Positions 44,730 through 53,750 of a DNA stretch of 64,000 nucleotides are shown piece by piece; the first letter of the stretch is position 1, and the number at the start of each line of letters is the position of its first letter. The position numbers and the translations under genes were made by a program. The notes below the pieces were generated by a model. The model was not told where the DNA came from. It saw nothing but the letters and a program-made list of their open reading frames with translations, and made no database searches. Location of the stretch: NCBI GenBank assembly GCA_016786705.1, contig JAEUVV010000012.1:124001-188000 (forward strand). The letters run 5' to 3'. This DNA comes from Taibaiella sp. Lineage in GTDB: Bacteria; Bacteroidota; Bacteroidia; Chitinophagales; Chitinophagaceae.

Positions 44730-47009
44730 TTAATAGTTTAAAGAAAACCCGGCACCGAAGCCCATATCACTATCATAGTGCGCCCTGATACCCATATTTT
44801 TGTTAAGGATATATTTGAGCTCAGCCATATATTCCAGGTCGGTATTCAACATAAAACCGGCCCGTAATCTTTTAGCAAGCGGGATATCTTCCCGCATCAG
44901 GGAAAGCCGGAAAATGCCATCATGGTAAACCTCGGCCTGCACATTAACCAGCATAGGTAAGGTATACATCACACCGATACTTACTGCCGCACGGTTATCC
45001 TTCTTGTTGACTTGTCCAAACAGGTTTTTCTCATGCTCATCCATACCCATTTTCCGGTAGCGCCAGTCGAAGCCGATAAAGGGCATCAGCCATTGCATTT
45101 TGCCTATGTACCGCCCCAGGTGGGTTTCTACTTCGTAGCCGTGCATGGCATTATAGCCCAGCCGCCATTCGGTTCCTAAAGACCAGCGCGCATTTTGCAA
45201 CATAGCCAAGCCATCATTACCATTGGTCGCGAAATCATTTTCAGCCATAAAATGCGCCATATTGCTTTCCCGCTGCAGCATCCGGTACGCCTGCCTTTTA
45301 TCCGGCAAATAAGGATTATTGTAATCATCTACCGCGAAGACCCGGTTCATGCCCGACATCATATGATAGAGAATGTGGCAATGAAAGAACCAATCGCCGG
45401 CTTCGCTGGCCAGGAATTCAATGGTATCGGTTTCCATGGGCATAATGTCCAGGACATTCTTTAAAGGAGCGCGCTCGCCCTTACCATTCAGCACCCTGAA
45501 GTCAAAACCATGCAGGTGCATGGGATGCCGCATCATAGAGTTATTGTAAATCACGATGCGCAGCACTTCTCCCTTTCGCACCGGGATCTTATCCGTTTCG
45601 GAAAGTATCTTATTGTCCATACTCCAGACGTAGCGGTTCATATTACCGGTTAAGGTAAATTTTAACTCTTTAACCGGTGCGGATTCAGGCAGCGTCGTAT
45701 TATGTGTTGCCTCCAGCATCGCATAGTTGAGCGTAACGATATCCGCCAAAGCGTTCGCGTTATAACGGCTGGCCTTATCATCCATATCCATACCGGCATG
45801 CCCGCTATGATCCATTTGCTTCCAGGGTTTACCTTCTCCCGTAATTTCAGGATACATGACCACGTTCATATCCATTTGGTTCAGGCTCATTTTCATCCCC
45901 ATATCATCCAGGTCGCCATTCATCTTCATCATATCGTTCATCATCTTCATGCCCTCAAAGTATTTAAGGCGCGGCAGCGGGGCGCTCAACTGACGGATAC
46001 CGTCACCGATATAATAGCTGGCAGATTGGGTACGGTCCTCTGTTGTGGCTAAGAACTCGTAAGCGACACCTTCTTCAGGAATAGTCACTACCACATCATA
46101 AGTTTCAGACACGGCTACAATTAGCCGGTCCACCGCTACCGGTTCCACATCATTCCCGTCATTGGCCACAACGGTGATCTTGCCACCGGCATATTGCAGC
46201 CAGAAATAGGAAGAGGCGCCACCATTCGCGATACGCAGTCTTACTTTATCACCGGCCTTTAGCTTTTTACCGTTTATTGATTTAAGATCTGTTGTATGCT
46301 GGCCATTAATCAGTATTTTATCATAATAAACATCGCTGACGTCCATAGCCAGCATCCGCTTCCATTCGTTAGTAATTTTCGTTTTAAAATGTCCTTCCCT
46401 TATGGCTTCGGCATAAGATTGCGTGGCGTTCTTCTTGATCGCCGCCCAGTCATTCGCATTATGCAGCATCCGGTGTACATTGTCCGGGTTAAGATTGGTC
46501 CATTCACTTAAGAGAAAAGGTACTTCAGGCAAATCGTCGATACCTTTACGGAATGTTTTATCGGCTTCGCGTTTTTTCATTACGAAACTACCGTACATCC
46601 CTATCTGCTCCTGCATACCGGAATGAGAGTGGTACCAGTGGGTACCGTTCTGGATAATGGGAAAACGATAGGTATAAGTAGTTCCGGGTTTTATAGGCTT
46701 CTGGGTCAGCCAGGGTACTCCATCTTCTTTATTGGGTAAAAAGACGCCGTGCCAGTGTAATGATGTGCTTTCCTTTAAACGGTTGTGCACAATGATCTCG
46801 GCCGTATCTCCTTCTGTAAAAGTCAGCGTGGGCATGGGTATTTGGCCGTTTACGGCAATAGCTCTCTTTTCCTTACCGGCATAATTCACTACGGTATCCG
46901 TGACATACAATTCATAGCGGACCACCTGCTGTGCCTTTAATAATAAACCGTTCAGCAATAACAAAACGATCAACGATGCACTTTTCAGCGCCTGTTTGCG
47001 TTTATTCAT
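44730..47009 (-). CDS. Multicopper oxidase with C-terminal CopB-like domain
   Basis: The 759-residue exported protein has a signal peptide, three cupredoxin domains and all copper motifs: HWHG (His85, His87), HWYHSHS (His124, 127, 129), HPMHLHG (His495, 498, 500) and HCHILYHM (His543, Cys544, His545). A Met-rich loop (about 350-400, with MKMMNDMMKM) suits periplasmic copper oxidation as in CopA. From about residue 600 a different domain begins, with outer-membrane-barrel-like strands resembling CopB and ending in GFGAGFSLNY. The fusion would anchor the oxidase at the outer membrane. It is 17 bp downstream of the HMA-DUF3347 gene. Confidence 0.92.
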   Translation of the reverse strand: MNKRKQALKSASLIVLLLLNGLLLKAQQVVRYELYVTDTVVNYAGKEKRAIAVNGQIPMPTLTFTEGDTAEIIVHNRLKESTSLHWHGVFLPNKEDGVPWLTQKPIKPGTTYTYRFPIIQNGTHWYHSHSGMQEQIGMYGSFVMKKREADKTFRKGIDDLPEVPFLLSEWTNLNPDNVHRMLHNANDWAAIKKNATQSYAEAIREGHFKTKITNEWKRMLAMDVSDVYYDKILINGQHTTDLKSINGKKLKAGDKVRLRIANGGASSYFWLQYAGGKITVVANDGNDVEPVAVDRLIVAVSETYDVVVTIPEEGVAYEFLATTEDRTQSASYYIGDGIRQLSAPLPRLKYFEGMKMMNDMMKMNGDLDDMGMKMSLNQMDMNVVMYPEITGEGKPWKQMDHSGHAGMDMDDKASRYNANALADIVTLNYAMLEATHNTTLPESAPVKELKFTLTGNMNRYVWSMDNKILSETDKIPVRKGEVLRIVIYNNSMMRHPMHLHGFDFRVLNGKGERAPLKNVLDIMPMETDTIEFLASEAGDWFFHCHILYHMMSGMNRVFAVDDYNNPYLPDKRQAYRMLQRESNMAHFMAENDFATNGNDGLAMLQNARWSLGTEWRLGYNAMHGYEVETHLGRYIGKMQWLMPFIGFDWRYRKMGMDEHEKNLFGQVNKKDNRAAVSIGVMYTLPMLVNVQAEVYHDGIFRLSLMREDIPLAKRLRAGFMLNTDLEYMAELKYILNKNMGIRAHYDSDMGFGAGFSLNY

Positions 47010-47026
47010 AGTTTAAATCGTTTGGG

Positions 47027-47899
47027 TTATTGAATTGTTTCTACCATTTTGCCACAAGTCAGCATCCGGGCACCATAGTACGGGTTTTTGACCGTATTTT
47101 CCCTGCTTAACCACTGCCCGCCTTTGCCCTGGGCATACATGGGGCAATGCTGGTAATAAATGGGCGCCGACAGCCGCGACACCTTGCTTAAGGTATACAT
47201 ATTATTAGAAAGTAAGGCAAAGCTTGCTCTTTGCCCGGCGATGTCTTTAGCAGCAGCCAATTTTTCAGCTTCGCTTATTAAGTCTTTCATAACCTGCATC
47301 CATACCCTATGCTCCTCTGCCGGCAGCTGCGCCATATCAACATCTTTAAGGGATTTCAATAGTGCGTTTGCATGAGCGGCGGCAGCTTTACTGTCAGTAT
47401 TGACCAACGCGTCTTTTAAGGAAAAGTAATGATCAAAGACCGCTTTCAGCTGGTTAGTTTCTTTACCGGCATCATGAGCAGCGCTTGTTCCGTGATGAGG
47501 AGCATGTTCTCGTTTGCCTTCCATAGTTTTCTGAGGTAATTTAGATACCGGGTTTAAATCCCTCTCGTAGCGGCAACATTCCGGCAGTTTGGCATAAACA
47601 GCGTCCGGAGCCAAAAATTGTTCATTATCATAACCGGCTAAAGCGATACGCTTCAGGATATCATTAGTATTTGTTTTATTACTATCGTAAGTAATAGTCG
47701 CCATTTTGGTCGTTTTATCCCAGCTAACCTTTGCAGTATTTTTATGGTTTCCGCTTTTTTCAATCGTAGATTGGCACATCGCACAGTTACCATTTACTTT
47801 TATGGTGACTGTTTTTGAATTTGAAATTTGCGCCATACCGCTTAATGATACCAGCAATGCGCTTAGCAACATCCCTATTTTTGAAATTGATTGTCTCAT
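47027..47899 (-). CDS. Exported HMA-DUF3347 copper-binding protein
   Basis: The 290-residue protein has a signal peptide (to about residue 23), an HMA domain with the metal motif GNCAMC (about 37-42), a His-containing linker (EHAPHHGTSAAHD), and a DUF3347 domain with the terminal cysteines and Met of a copper site (HCPMYAQGKGGQWLS, MLTCGKM). Together these indicate periplasmic copper capture and delivery. It precedes the multicopper oxidase gene in the same operon. Confidence 0.9.
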   Translation of the reverse strand: MRQSISKIGMLLSALLVSLSGMAQISNSKTVTIKVNGNCAMCQSTIEKSGNHKNTAKVSWDKTTKMATITYDSNKTNTNDILKRIALAGYDNEQFLAPDAVYAKLPECCRYERDLNPVSKLPQKTMEGKREHAPHHGTSAAHDAGKETNQLKAVFDHYFSLKDALVNTDSKAAAAHANALLKSLKDVDMAQLPAEEHRVWMQVMKDLISEAEKLAAAKDIAGQRASFALLSNNMYTLSKVSRLSAPIYYQHCPMYAQGKGGQWLSRENTVKNPYYGARMLTCGKMVETIQ

Positions 47900-47994
47900 G
47901 ATCGTATATTTTACAACGGGCTACCTGGCCTGTCTGTTTTTAAAATTTTATGAAAAAATTAGTTCAATATACCGACCCAGGTCGGCAAGCCATT

Positions 47995-48384
47995 TTATGG
48001 CCGTATATCTGCTTTCCAGTCAATTTTAGGAGGCAGCCAGATAAATTGATAGCCGGATGAATAATAAGCCGGGGCATGACCAAATACAGGTTGTTCCGTT
48101 ACCAGCAAAGCAGGATGAACCTGGGCTGTAAGGGATGCGGGCAGGCCGAATACAGGAATGCTGTTGTGGCGGCAACAATTATCCCCATCGAGATCGTGCC
48201 GGGAAGGCAGGCATAATTGTTTAGAGCTGCAATCCGACTGATCGCTGTTTACTTTTGGCAGGCAATTTTCGGATATCTGCGGCACATGTCCTGCAGATGA
48301 TCCGGCATATGCCCGGGCGGGCCCCTGCATCAATGCCAGGCCCCAGATAAACAACAGGAAAATATATTTAGCCCAATGATTCAA
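47995..48384 (-). CDS. Exported Cys/His-containing hypothetical protein of the copper group
   Basis: The 129-residue protein has a signal peptide (about 27 residues, ending AYA) and a mature part with Cys pairs (NCLPK, DCSSKQLC, NCCRH) followed by a hydrophobic Pro-rich end. No family was recognised. Its place just upstream of the HMA-DUF3347 gene and its cysteines suggest a metal-related role, which is inference. Confidence 0.6.
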   Translation of the reverse strand: MNHWAKYIFLLFIWGLALMQGPARAYAGSSAGHVPQISENCLPKVNSDQSDCSSKQLCLPSRHDLDGDNCCRHNSIPVFGLPASLTAQVHPALLVTEQPVFGHAPAYYSSGYQFIWLPPKIDWKADIRP

Positions 48385-48519
48385 TTAACTATATTTTGAT
48401 TACTACAAAATTGCTGCTTTCTCCGGAATTACCTGTTATATTATTGTCTATTTAATTTACAAGATTCTTATTTAACTGTAGCTACATTTTATTTATCGTC
48501 CAAGGACACCTAAAATAAA

Positions 48520-48553
48520 AACCTGGCTATTATTGATCAATAATAGCCAGGTT
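48520..48553 (-). terminator. Perfect 34-bp palindrome terminator of the T9SS protein gene
   Basis: AACCTGGCTATTATTGA and its exact complement meet without a spacer (17 + 17 bp, 48520-48553). On the minus strand the palindrome is followed by TTTTATTTTAGG, as in an intrinsic terminator for the 48587-51109 gene. Confidence 0.75.
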
Positions 48554-48586
48554 CAATAGGTTAAAAACAATTGGTATAGTGCTGCC

Positions 48587-51109
48587 TTATTCTTTTACTA
48601 AACGCCAGGTGCTCACGTTTCCGGCATTCGAAACAATTTTAAGGTAATAGATCCCGGATACAAAGGCACTTATGTCCAAAGTAACAGTAGATTTATCGCT
48701 GTCTATGGCAGATAATTGCCGGCCCATTACATCATACACACGGATCTGTTCGTCACCTTCCAGGTGAGCAATCGTCACGTTTTCTTTTGCAGGGTTAGGA
48801 TAAACCATTATGGCCTGTCCCGCCCCGAACCTTAACGTGCGCACCACGCTATACTCGGTGGTACCATCAAGACCTGTTTGCTGTAAACGATAGTGATTTA
48901 CTCCGGTTAGTGGCGCAGCATCTACATATTCATAGTCCAGTTTTTGACTGCTGTTGCCTCCGGTTGCCCTGCTGGACACGAAACCGATGCCATTCCATTG
49001 CACACCGTCAGCGCTACGCTCAATAGCAAAACCTTTATTACGTTGCTCGCCGGCGGTTGCCCAATTTAGTATACCAAGCCCCTTATTCGCGGTAGCGGTA
49101 AAGCCGGTTAATTGAACCGGTAAAGCACAGGCAACAAAAAAAGATACCTCATCCTGGCTGGTACAACCGCCCAATGGGCTTACGATCGTCCACCTGAACT
49201 TATACTCCCCGATAGAATCCAGGTTGGTCGCAGTGGTAGAAAAACTATTCGGCGAAGTAATAACCGGTACAGCACCTGAAGGGGCGGATACAAGCTGCCA
49301 GGTACCGGTACCGGTACCCGGGGAATTACCCAGCAGGTTTACCGTCTGGTTACAGATACCCGTCTGATCAGAGCCGGCATTTGAATTCACCGGGTTTTCT
49401 ACATGTACTACGAAAGTATCCACATAAGTGCTGCCCGAACAGGCATACTCGGCTTCAAAAAATGGTCCTACGCTACTCGTATAGTTGGCCAGGGTAACGC
49501 GGAAAACATAATCACCTGCTTTGTTTAAATTACTGATCACCGTACTTGTACTGGTTATATTACGCAGGTTGGCAGAAGTATAAGTAGGTGTGGCAGCACC
49601 GGCCGGCATGCTTACTACAGTAAAATTATAACGCGGATCGTAGTCCTGGAAATAACTGGTGTTCACCACGCCCTTGTATATAGCCGGTAAGGGAATTGTA
49701 GCAGAAATAGCGCCGGTACCCGGGTAACATACGCTCTGGTCGGGTATCACCACGTTAGGCCGGTTACCATCGGATATATGGATATAATAAGACTGTGATA
49801 CAGAACAGGAGCCGTTTGAGGTATTAACAGAGAACTTGTAGGTACCCACGCTCCATCCGCCGGAGGGTGGCGTAACGGTAGCGATCCTGTCATAAGTACC
49901 GGCACCGGTCACGGAAACGGTAGGATAGCCGCCCGGAGGTGCAATACCGGAAGGGGTAACGGTAGTGGTCACCGTTGCCGGATCTGCAGGGTTTACCGTA
50001 AAATAAAAAGTTTCGGGTGTCGTAGTTCCCGCCATACTACTGCAATGTGCTTCTCCGCCGCTATTTCCAGTATCATAAATCATCCATTGCTCTGGTTCGC
50101 TTGCTTTTATAAAACTTACATAATTGGGAGTAGTTCCGGAATAAGTAAAGGATATGACCGGTGTAGTGTATGTGCCGCAACTATTAGTTACCGTAAGCGT
50201 GAAGGTATAGGTCCCATCTACGGTCATACCATTGAAATATACCCTCCGGGTTTCGATATAATCATAAGTCATATTGGCGCCAGACGGCTGACTGATTACA
50301 TTTAAGCTGACCGTGGTACCGTTTGCCACCGTACCGGCTGAACCCGCATAGCTGGTAGAAAAAGCCGGGGATGTCGAAAGGTTGTCTATCCAACCCCTGG
50401 TTTCTCCAACAGGGCGACACCTGCTCCAGCTTGTAGCGACAGCTATCTGTGGATTAGGAATGAACCTTACTATGGTGGTATCCTCATAGCTACAGTTACC
50501 ATCAAGAGAAGTAATCCTTAATATAGCATAATAAGCGGGGTCTATTTCATGACTAGCTGTATTGATCAGGGAAAAAGTCGGGTTACCAATGCTGGTGCTG
50601 CTGAATTGTGAGTTGGTCGATACCTGGGTACTGAACCGCGCCAGGCTAAAAATATTAACGGAGCGCCACTGCCCGGTAAAGCCGGCCGGAATTACACCAG
50701 CTAATGGTGTAGTTCCTGTTGTTGCACAAATAGTCGTAACATCCGGCCCAGCCGTAAAGCCGGCCGGACGCGGGTGGGCAGTTATAGTCACTTGAGAAGT
50801 AGCGGTACCGCTGGTACAGGGCTGGCTGAGCTGGAATACATAATCCCCATCATTGACCATACCACTCACATTGGTAGTTAAGGCATTGGGTGTGGCAATG
50901 GTTGGTATTGCCGGGCCGGATATGAAGGTCCAGGTAGGGTTAGCGGCACCGACACTACCGGATGTGCCACCTGTTAATGTAGTGGAAGAACCACAGATAA
51001 TACTGTTACCACCTGCATTTACGGTACAATTCTGAGCATAAGTACTTATTTGCACACCGCAGATCAGCGATAAAGCAAAAACGAGTTTTAAGATAAATTT
51101 TCTGTTCAT
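48587..51109 (-). CDS. Large secreted protein with PKD-like repeats and T9SS sorting domain
   Basis: The 840-residue protein has a signal peptide (to about residue 25, YAQ) and a long series of Ig/PKD-like beta domains rich in Thr, Ser and Gly, with units such as AGDYVFRVTLANYTSS and GEYKFRWTIVSP. A domain with the NYHRLQQTGLDGTTEYS pattern typical of T9SS cargo follows, then a C-terminal type A sorting domain (VYPNPAKENVTIAHL ... GIYYLKIVSNAG). It is exported through the type IX secretion system and likely displayed on the cell surface. The ligand is unknown. Confidence 0.9.
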   Translation of the reverse strand: MNRKFILKLVFALSLICGVQISTYAQNCTVNAGGNSIICGSSTTLTGGTSGSVGAANPTWTFISGPAIPTIATPNALTTNVSGMVNDGDYVFQLSQPCTSGTATSQVTITAHPRPAGFTAGPDVTTICATTGTTPLAGVIPAGFTGQWRSVNIFSLARFSTQVSTNSQFSSTSIGNPTFSLINTASHEIDPAYYAILRITSLDGNCSYEDTTIVRFIPNPQIAVATSWSRCRPVGETRGWIDNLSTSPAFSTSYAGSAGTVANGTTVSLNVISQPSGANMTYDYIETRRVYFNGMTVDGTYTFTLTVTNSCGTYTTPVISFTYSGTTPNYVSFIKASEPEQWMIYDTGNSGGEAHCSSMAGTTTPETFYFTVNPADPATVTTTVTPSGIAPPGGYPTVSVTGAGTYDRIATVTPPSGGWSVGTYKFSVNTSNGSCSVSQSYYIHISDGNRPNVVIPDQSVCYPGTGAISATIPLPAIYKGVVNTSYFQDYDPRYNFTVVSMPAGAATPTYTSANLRNITSTSTVISNLNKAGDYVFRVTLANYTSSVGPFFEAEYACSGSTYVDTFVVHVENPVNSNAGSDQTGICNQTVNLLGNSPGTGTGTWQLVSAPSGAVPVITSPNSFSTTATNLDSIGEYKFRWTIVSPLGGCTSQDEVSFFVACALPVQLTGFTATANKGLGILNWATAGEQRNKGFAIERSADGVQWNGIGFVSSRATGGNSSQKLDYEYVDAAPLTGVNHYRLQQTGLDGTTEYSVVRTLRFGAGQAIMVYPNPAKENVTIAHLEGDEQIRVYDVMGRQLSAIDSDKSTVTLDISAFVSGIYYLKIVSNAGNVSTWRLVKE

Positions 51110-51337
51110 ATTTGTTATTACATGGTTTCATTATAAAAACTATTGCAAATTGAAAATAAAGCCTTTACTTATTACAAAAAAAATCAACAAAACATATTGA
51201 GCTTATCTATAGTACTTGTTCAATAAAATTGTTATCAATGCGCTAACACAAAGTTGCCTGGTCGTTAAAATAATGAAAAGCAGCCTTTTAAACAGGCGTA
51301 TAAAATTCTTTAAAGAAGAATAAAAGGTAGCGGTTAA

Positions 51338-51367
51338 AAAGCCCTGTTTATAGACAATCAGGGCTTT
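51338..51367 (-). terminator. Terminator of the grasp-with-spasm operon
   Basis: AAAGCCCTG (51338-51346) pairs with CAGGGCTTT (51359-51367); on the minus strand a TTTTT run follows. It lies 13 bp behind the stop of the small frame at 51381 and marks the operon end. Confidence 0.7.
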
Positions 51368-51380
51368 ATTTATAAATATT

Positions 51381-51515
51381 TTAAGCTTGGCAGCAAAATA
51401 AAATGGGATTGCCCCGGGAATCACCACATTCTTTTTCCGGGTATTTGATATTAATAAGGTTGCATTCAGGATATTCCCGTAGCATTAATATAAAATATTC
51501 CTTATCAAACCTCAA
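51381..51515 (-). CDS. Possible small ORF at the end of the grasp-with-spasm operon
   Basis: A frame from TTG at 51513-51515 (or ATG at 51485) to 51381 encodes 44 (or 34) residues with a protein-like composition and C-terminal cysteines (PECNLINIKYPEKEC, then NPILFCCQA). From the TTG it overlaps the gwsS stop by 11 bp. It lies before the operon terminator. It could be a real small component, or a remnant. Weakly supported. Confidence 0.3.
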   Translation of the reverse strand: MRFDKEYFILMLREYPECNLINIKYPEKECGDSRGNPILFCCQA

Positions 51516-52569
51516 TTTTATAGTAATTAATGGCAGCTTGCTTTAGTGGATGGGTACTCCACTCCTCCCATATGCAGTTATAGGGATCATAACCGCATTT
51601 AAGCGGTGCGCTAAAGGCATCTCCGGGAGTATCAAGATAGGCCCTGCAATCAGTGCAGATATGGCGAAACTCACAATCTTTACATTTTGTAACCTGGTCT
51701 TTGGTGATGTTCCAATACTTCTTAAAGCCCGGCCTGGCGATCGCTTCTTCCAAAGTTGTATCATGGATATTGCCAAAACTTTCAGTCATACCCGGACAGT
51801 TTCTTATAGCTCCGCCAGTGTCTATAGCTATTTTCCGGTTCAGGCAGGAATTATGGTTTACCGACTCTGCATAATGTTGCAAGGTAGGTGTAAAGAAGTC
51901 TGCCTGCACCAGGCCACAACTATTACTTTTCGAAAGATCTTTTGAAGTATAAATAATGCCTGTTACTTCCCGGCTTTCGAATGCCTGGTTGTAATTAACA
52001 ATCCGGCTAAGGAAGGGAAAATCCTTTTTATATTCTTCCAGTGTTTTAATTGCCGCATCCAGCTGAATTATTAAGGATACATTTTCCAGTTCGTATGTTT
52101 TACATAATGTCAATAACTGACTTATGGTGCTGCGCTCCGTTGGCCGGTTGATCCTGATTTCCAAAGTATAGCAACCCAAAGCAGTTAATTGCAATAAAAT
52201 ACTTGCCATATCCAAATCTACCAACTTTTCGATACTTATAATCGCATTAGTAATCGTAGCAGGATGATCAAAACTTTTTTTAACGGGAACAAAGTGTTCC
52301 GTTAACTCACGGCTGCATTCAAAAATAAGCTCCTGCTCAAACAGGAATGCAAAATAATCGGACAGGATATCAAGTGCTTCGGGGTCTGTACCCTCTTTTC
52401 GTATGACCTCCTGGATGGAGCAACCATCGTATGTTTTGAGCAAGGCATACATCGAGTTGGGAATCGTGTAATACTTCCAGCGCTGGTCATCTATGATTAA
52501 AGACCTGCTGATACCGGGCACCAATATACAGCTAGAAAATAATTTAAATACGGAATTCTTCATACTCAT
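51505..52569 (-). CDS. gwsS: Grasp-with-spasm system SPASM-domain peptide maturase
   Basis: The 354-residue protein matches the SPASM partner of the grasp-with-spasm RiPP system. The C-terminal SPASM domain is complete: Cys242, then GGAIRNC (Cys258), CKDCEFRHICTDC (Cys296, 299, 305, 308) and Cys325/332, a pattern that binds auxiliary iron-sulfur clusters. The N-terminal 240 residues have scattered cysteines but no CxxxCxxC radical-SAM motif, so classical SAM cleavage is not expected. It lies 5 bp behind the 67-residue ORF. It probably works with GwsG on the precursor encoded upstream. Confidence 0.85.
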   Translation of the reverse strand: MSMKNSVFKLFSSCILVPGISRSLIIDDQRWKYYTIPNSMYALLKTYDGCSIQEVIRKEGTDPEALDILSDYFAFLFEQELIFECSRELTEHFVPVKKSFDHPATITNAIISIEKLVDLDMASILLQLTALGCYTLEIRINRPTERSTISQLLTLCKTYELENVSLIIQLDAAIKTLEEYKKDFPFLSRIVNYNQAFESREVTGIIYTSKDLSKSNSCGLVQADFFTPTLQHYAESVNHNSCLNRKIAIDTGGAIRNCPGMTESFGNIHDTTLEEAIARPGFKKYWNITKDQVTKCKDCEFRHICTDCRAYLDTPGDAFSAPLKCGYDPYNCIWEEWSTHPLKQAAINYYKIEV

Positions 52570-52574
52570 TAAGG

Positions 52575-52778
52575 CTAAATCATTCTGGAAATCAATTTGT
52601 AAAAATCTTGTTTTTGATAAGCCCGGGTACGGAACCGCTTAGAGGCAACTTTTGGTGCTGTGTAAACGGAGCTGGTTTTCACCGCTCCCCAATCTTTATA
52701 GCCGGCAGGCAAAAGGTTTAGCTTACGGAATTTAGCCAGTTCTGATGGAAAAACGGCTTCCAGTTTAAATAGTTCCAT
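52575..52778 (-). CDS. Small basic protein between gwsG and gwsS
   Basis: The 67-residue protein overlaps the gwsG 3' end by 14 bp and ends 5 bp before gwsS, so it is almost certainly translated in the operon. It is basic, without a signal peptide or double-Gly leader motif; a predicted helix near the start (FPSELAKFRKLNLLPAG) is followed by a Lys/Arg/Tyr-rich end. It could be a recognition or adaptor protein for the modifying enzymes, or a second substrate. I do not recognise the family. Confidence 0.7.
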   Translation of the reverse strand: MELFKLEAVFPSELAKFRKLNLLPAGYKDWGAVKTSSVYTAPKVASKRFRTRAYQKQDFYKLISRMI

Positions 52779-53742
52779 AGGATAAATAATGGGCGATTAA
52801 CTTTTCAAGGCCATAATTACAGGGGCCGGATACCATACCAAATTGACCGATTGGATTTACTTCAAGAAAAACATATTCGTTATCAGGAGTCAATATCATA
52901 TCTATAGATCCACAATTCAATTGAATGGCATTCATAAAGCGGATCAGCTTATCCTTAATATCGCTGGGCAAGGCAAAAGGCACATTCCTGTTAGGATTGA
53001 TCCGGTCATAATTCCTGTAATCCAGTTTAGTCTGCTCGTTTTGCTGGGAAAAGATGGCCATGGCATATACCTGGTCATGGATAAAAAATATACGCAGTTC
53101 AGCAAACTTTTCTACATACTTCTGGACCAATGAAGGGAAGAAGGTATCGGCTAAACCGCAGCGGTCTTCCGCCTTTATTTCAGCCGTCTCGCTGTAAGCT
53201 CCATAGCCGTTATTAAAAAACACCAGGCCCTCATTGATGCTTTTGGTAATTACTTTAGCTGAACTTGTCCCAAAAGCTTTGACATCTTTTTTACGGGTAG
53301 TGATAATAGAGTCCGGCACATCAAGACCTGCCTGCGCCGCTGCAAACTGGTAGTAGGTCTTATTATTAACACTTTTAAGATAAGCATTGATCCCGATTTT
53401 AGTTGCTTCCAAATACTGATGTACAAAATCGTCCAGGTTCTTTAACTCTGCCGCTAAGTGTTGCGCGATCTGGTGTTCAACGATGGAGGATATATCCTTT
53501 GGCCGGCAGCTCCAATTTAAATAACCGCGCCGGTACCAGTAGGAATAACATTGCGTAAGGTCTATTACCACATCATTGATCTTTAACTCAAAACAGGTAA
53601 TCCTGTTATTTTTAAAAATTAGTTTTTCTAAGGCGACCAGGTCCGATTCGTTGATACGGACCCATTGCGTACCAAATGCATTAAGCCATTCAATCACTTC
53701 ATTTGTACTGCCATCGTCATTATCTGAAAATATAAGCACCAT
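52765..53742 (-). CDS. gwsG: Grasp-with-spasm system ATP-grasp peptide maturase
   Basis: The 325-residue ATP-grasp ligase has an N-terminal domain with WYRRGYLNW and a C-terminal ATP-grasp fold with KSINEGLVFF, SLVQKYVEKFAELRIFF and the metal-binding FLEVNPIGQFG (Glu294, Asn296). In related RiPP systems such enzymes join Asp/Glu side chains to Ser/Thr or Lys of the core peptide as omega-ester or amide links. It is preceded by two exported-protein genes and followed by the 67-residue ORF and gwsS. A 29-bp copy of its first codons stands at 54735-54763. Confidence 0.88.
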   Translation of the reverse strand: MVLIFSDNDDGSTNEVIEWLNAFGTQWVRINESDLVALEKLIFKNNRITCFELKINDVVIDLTQCYSYWYRRGYLNWSCRPKDISSIVEHQIAQHLAAELKNLDDFVHQYLEATKIGINAYLKSVNNKTYYQFAAAQAGLDVPDSIITTRKKDVKAFGTSSAKVITKSINEGLVFFNNGYGAYSETAEIKAEDRCGLADTFFPSLVQKYVEKFAELRIFFIHDQVYAMAIFSQQNEQTKLDYRNYDRINPNRNVPFALPSDIKDKLIRFMNAIQLNCGSIDMILTPDNEYVFLEVNPIGQFGMVSGPCNYGLEKLIAHYLSYGTI

Positions 53743-53750
53743 AGCTTTTA

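Noticed and set aside
51203..51427. 74-residue minus-strand frame between the T9SS gene and gwsS
   Set aside because: It covers the operon terminator and the small frame at 51381; composition suggests noncoding DNA.
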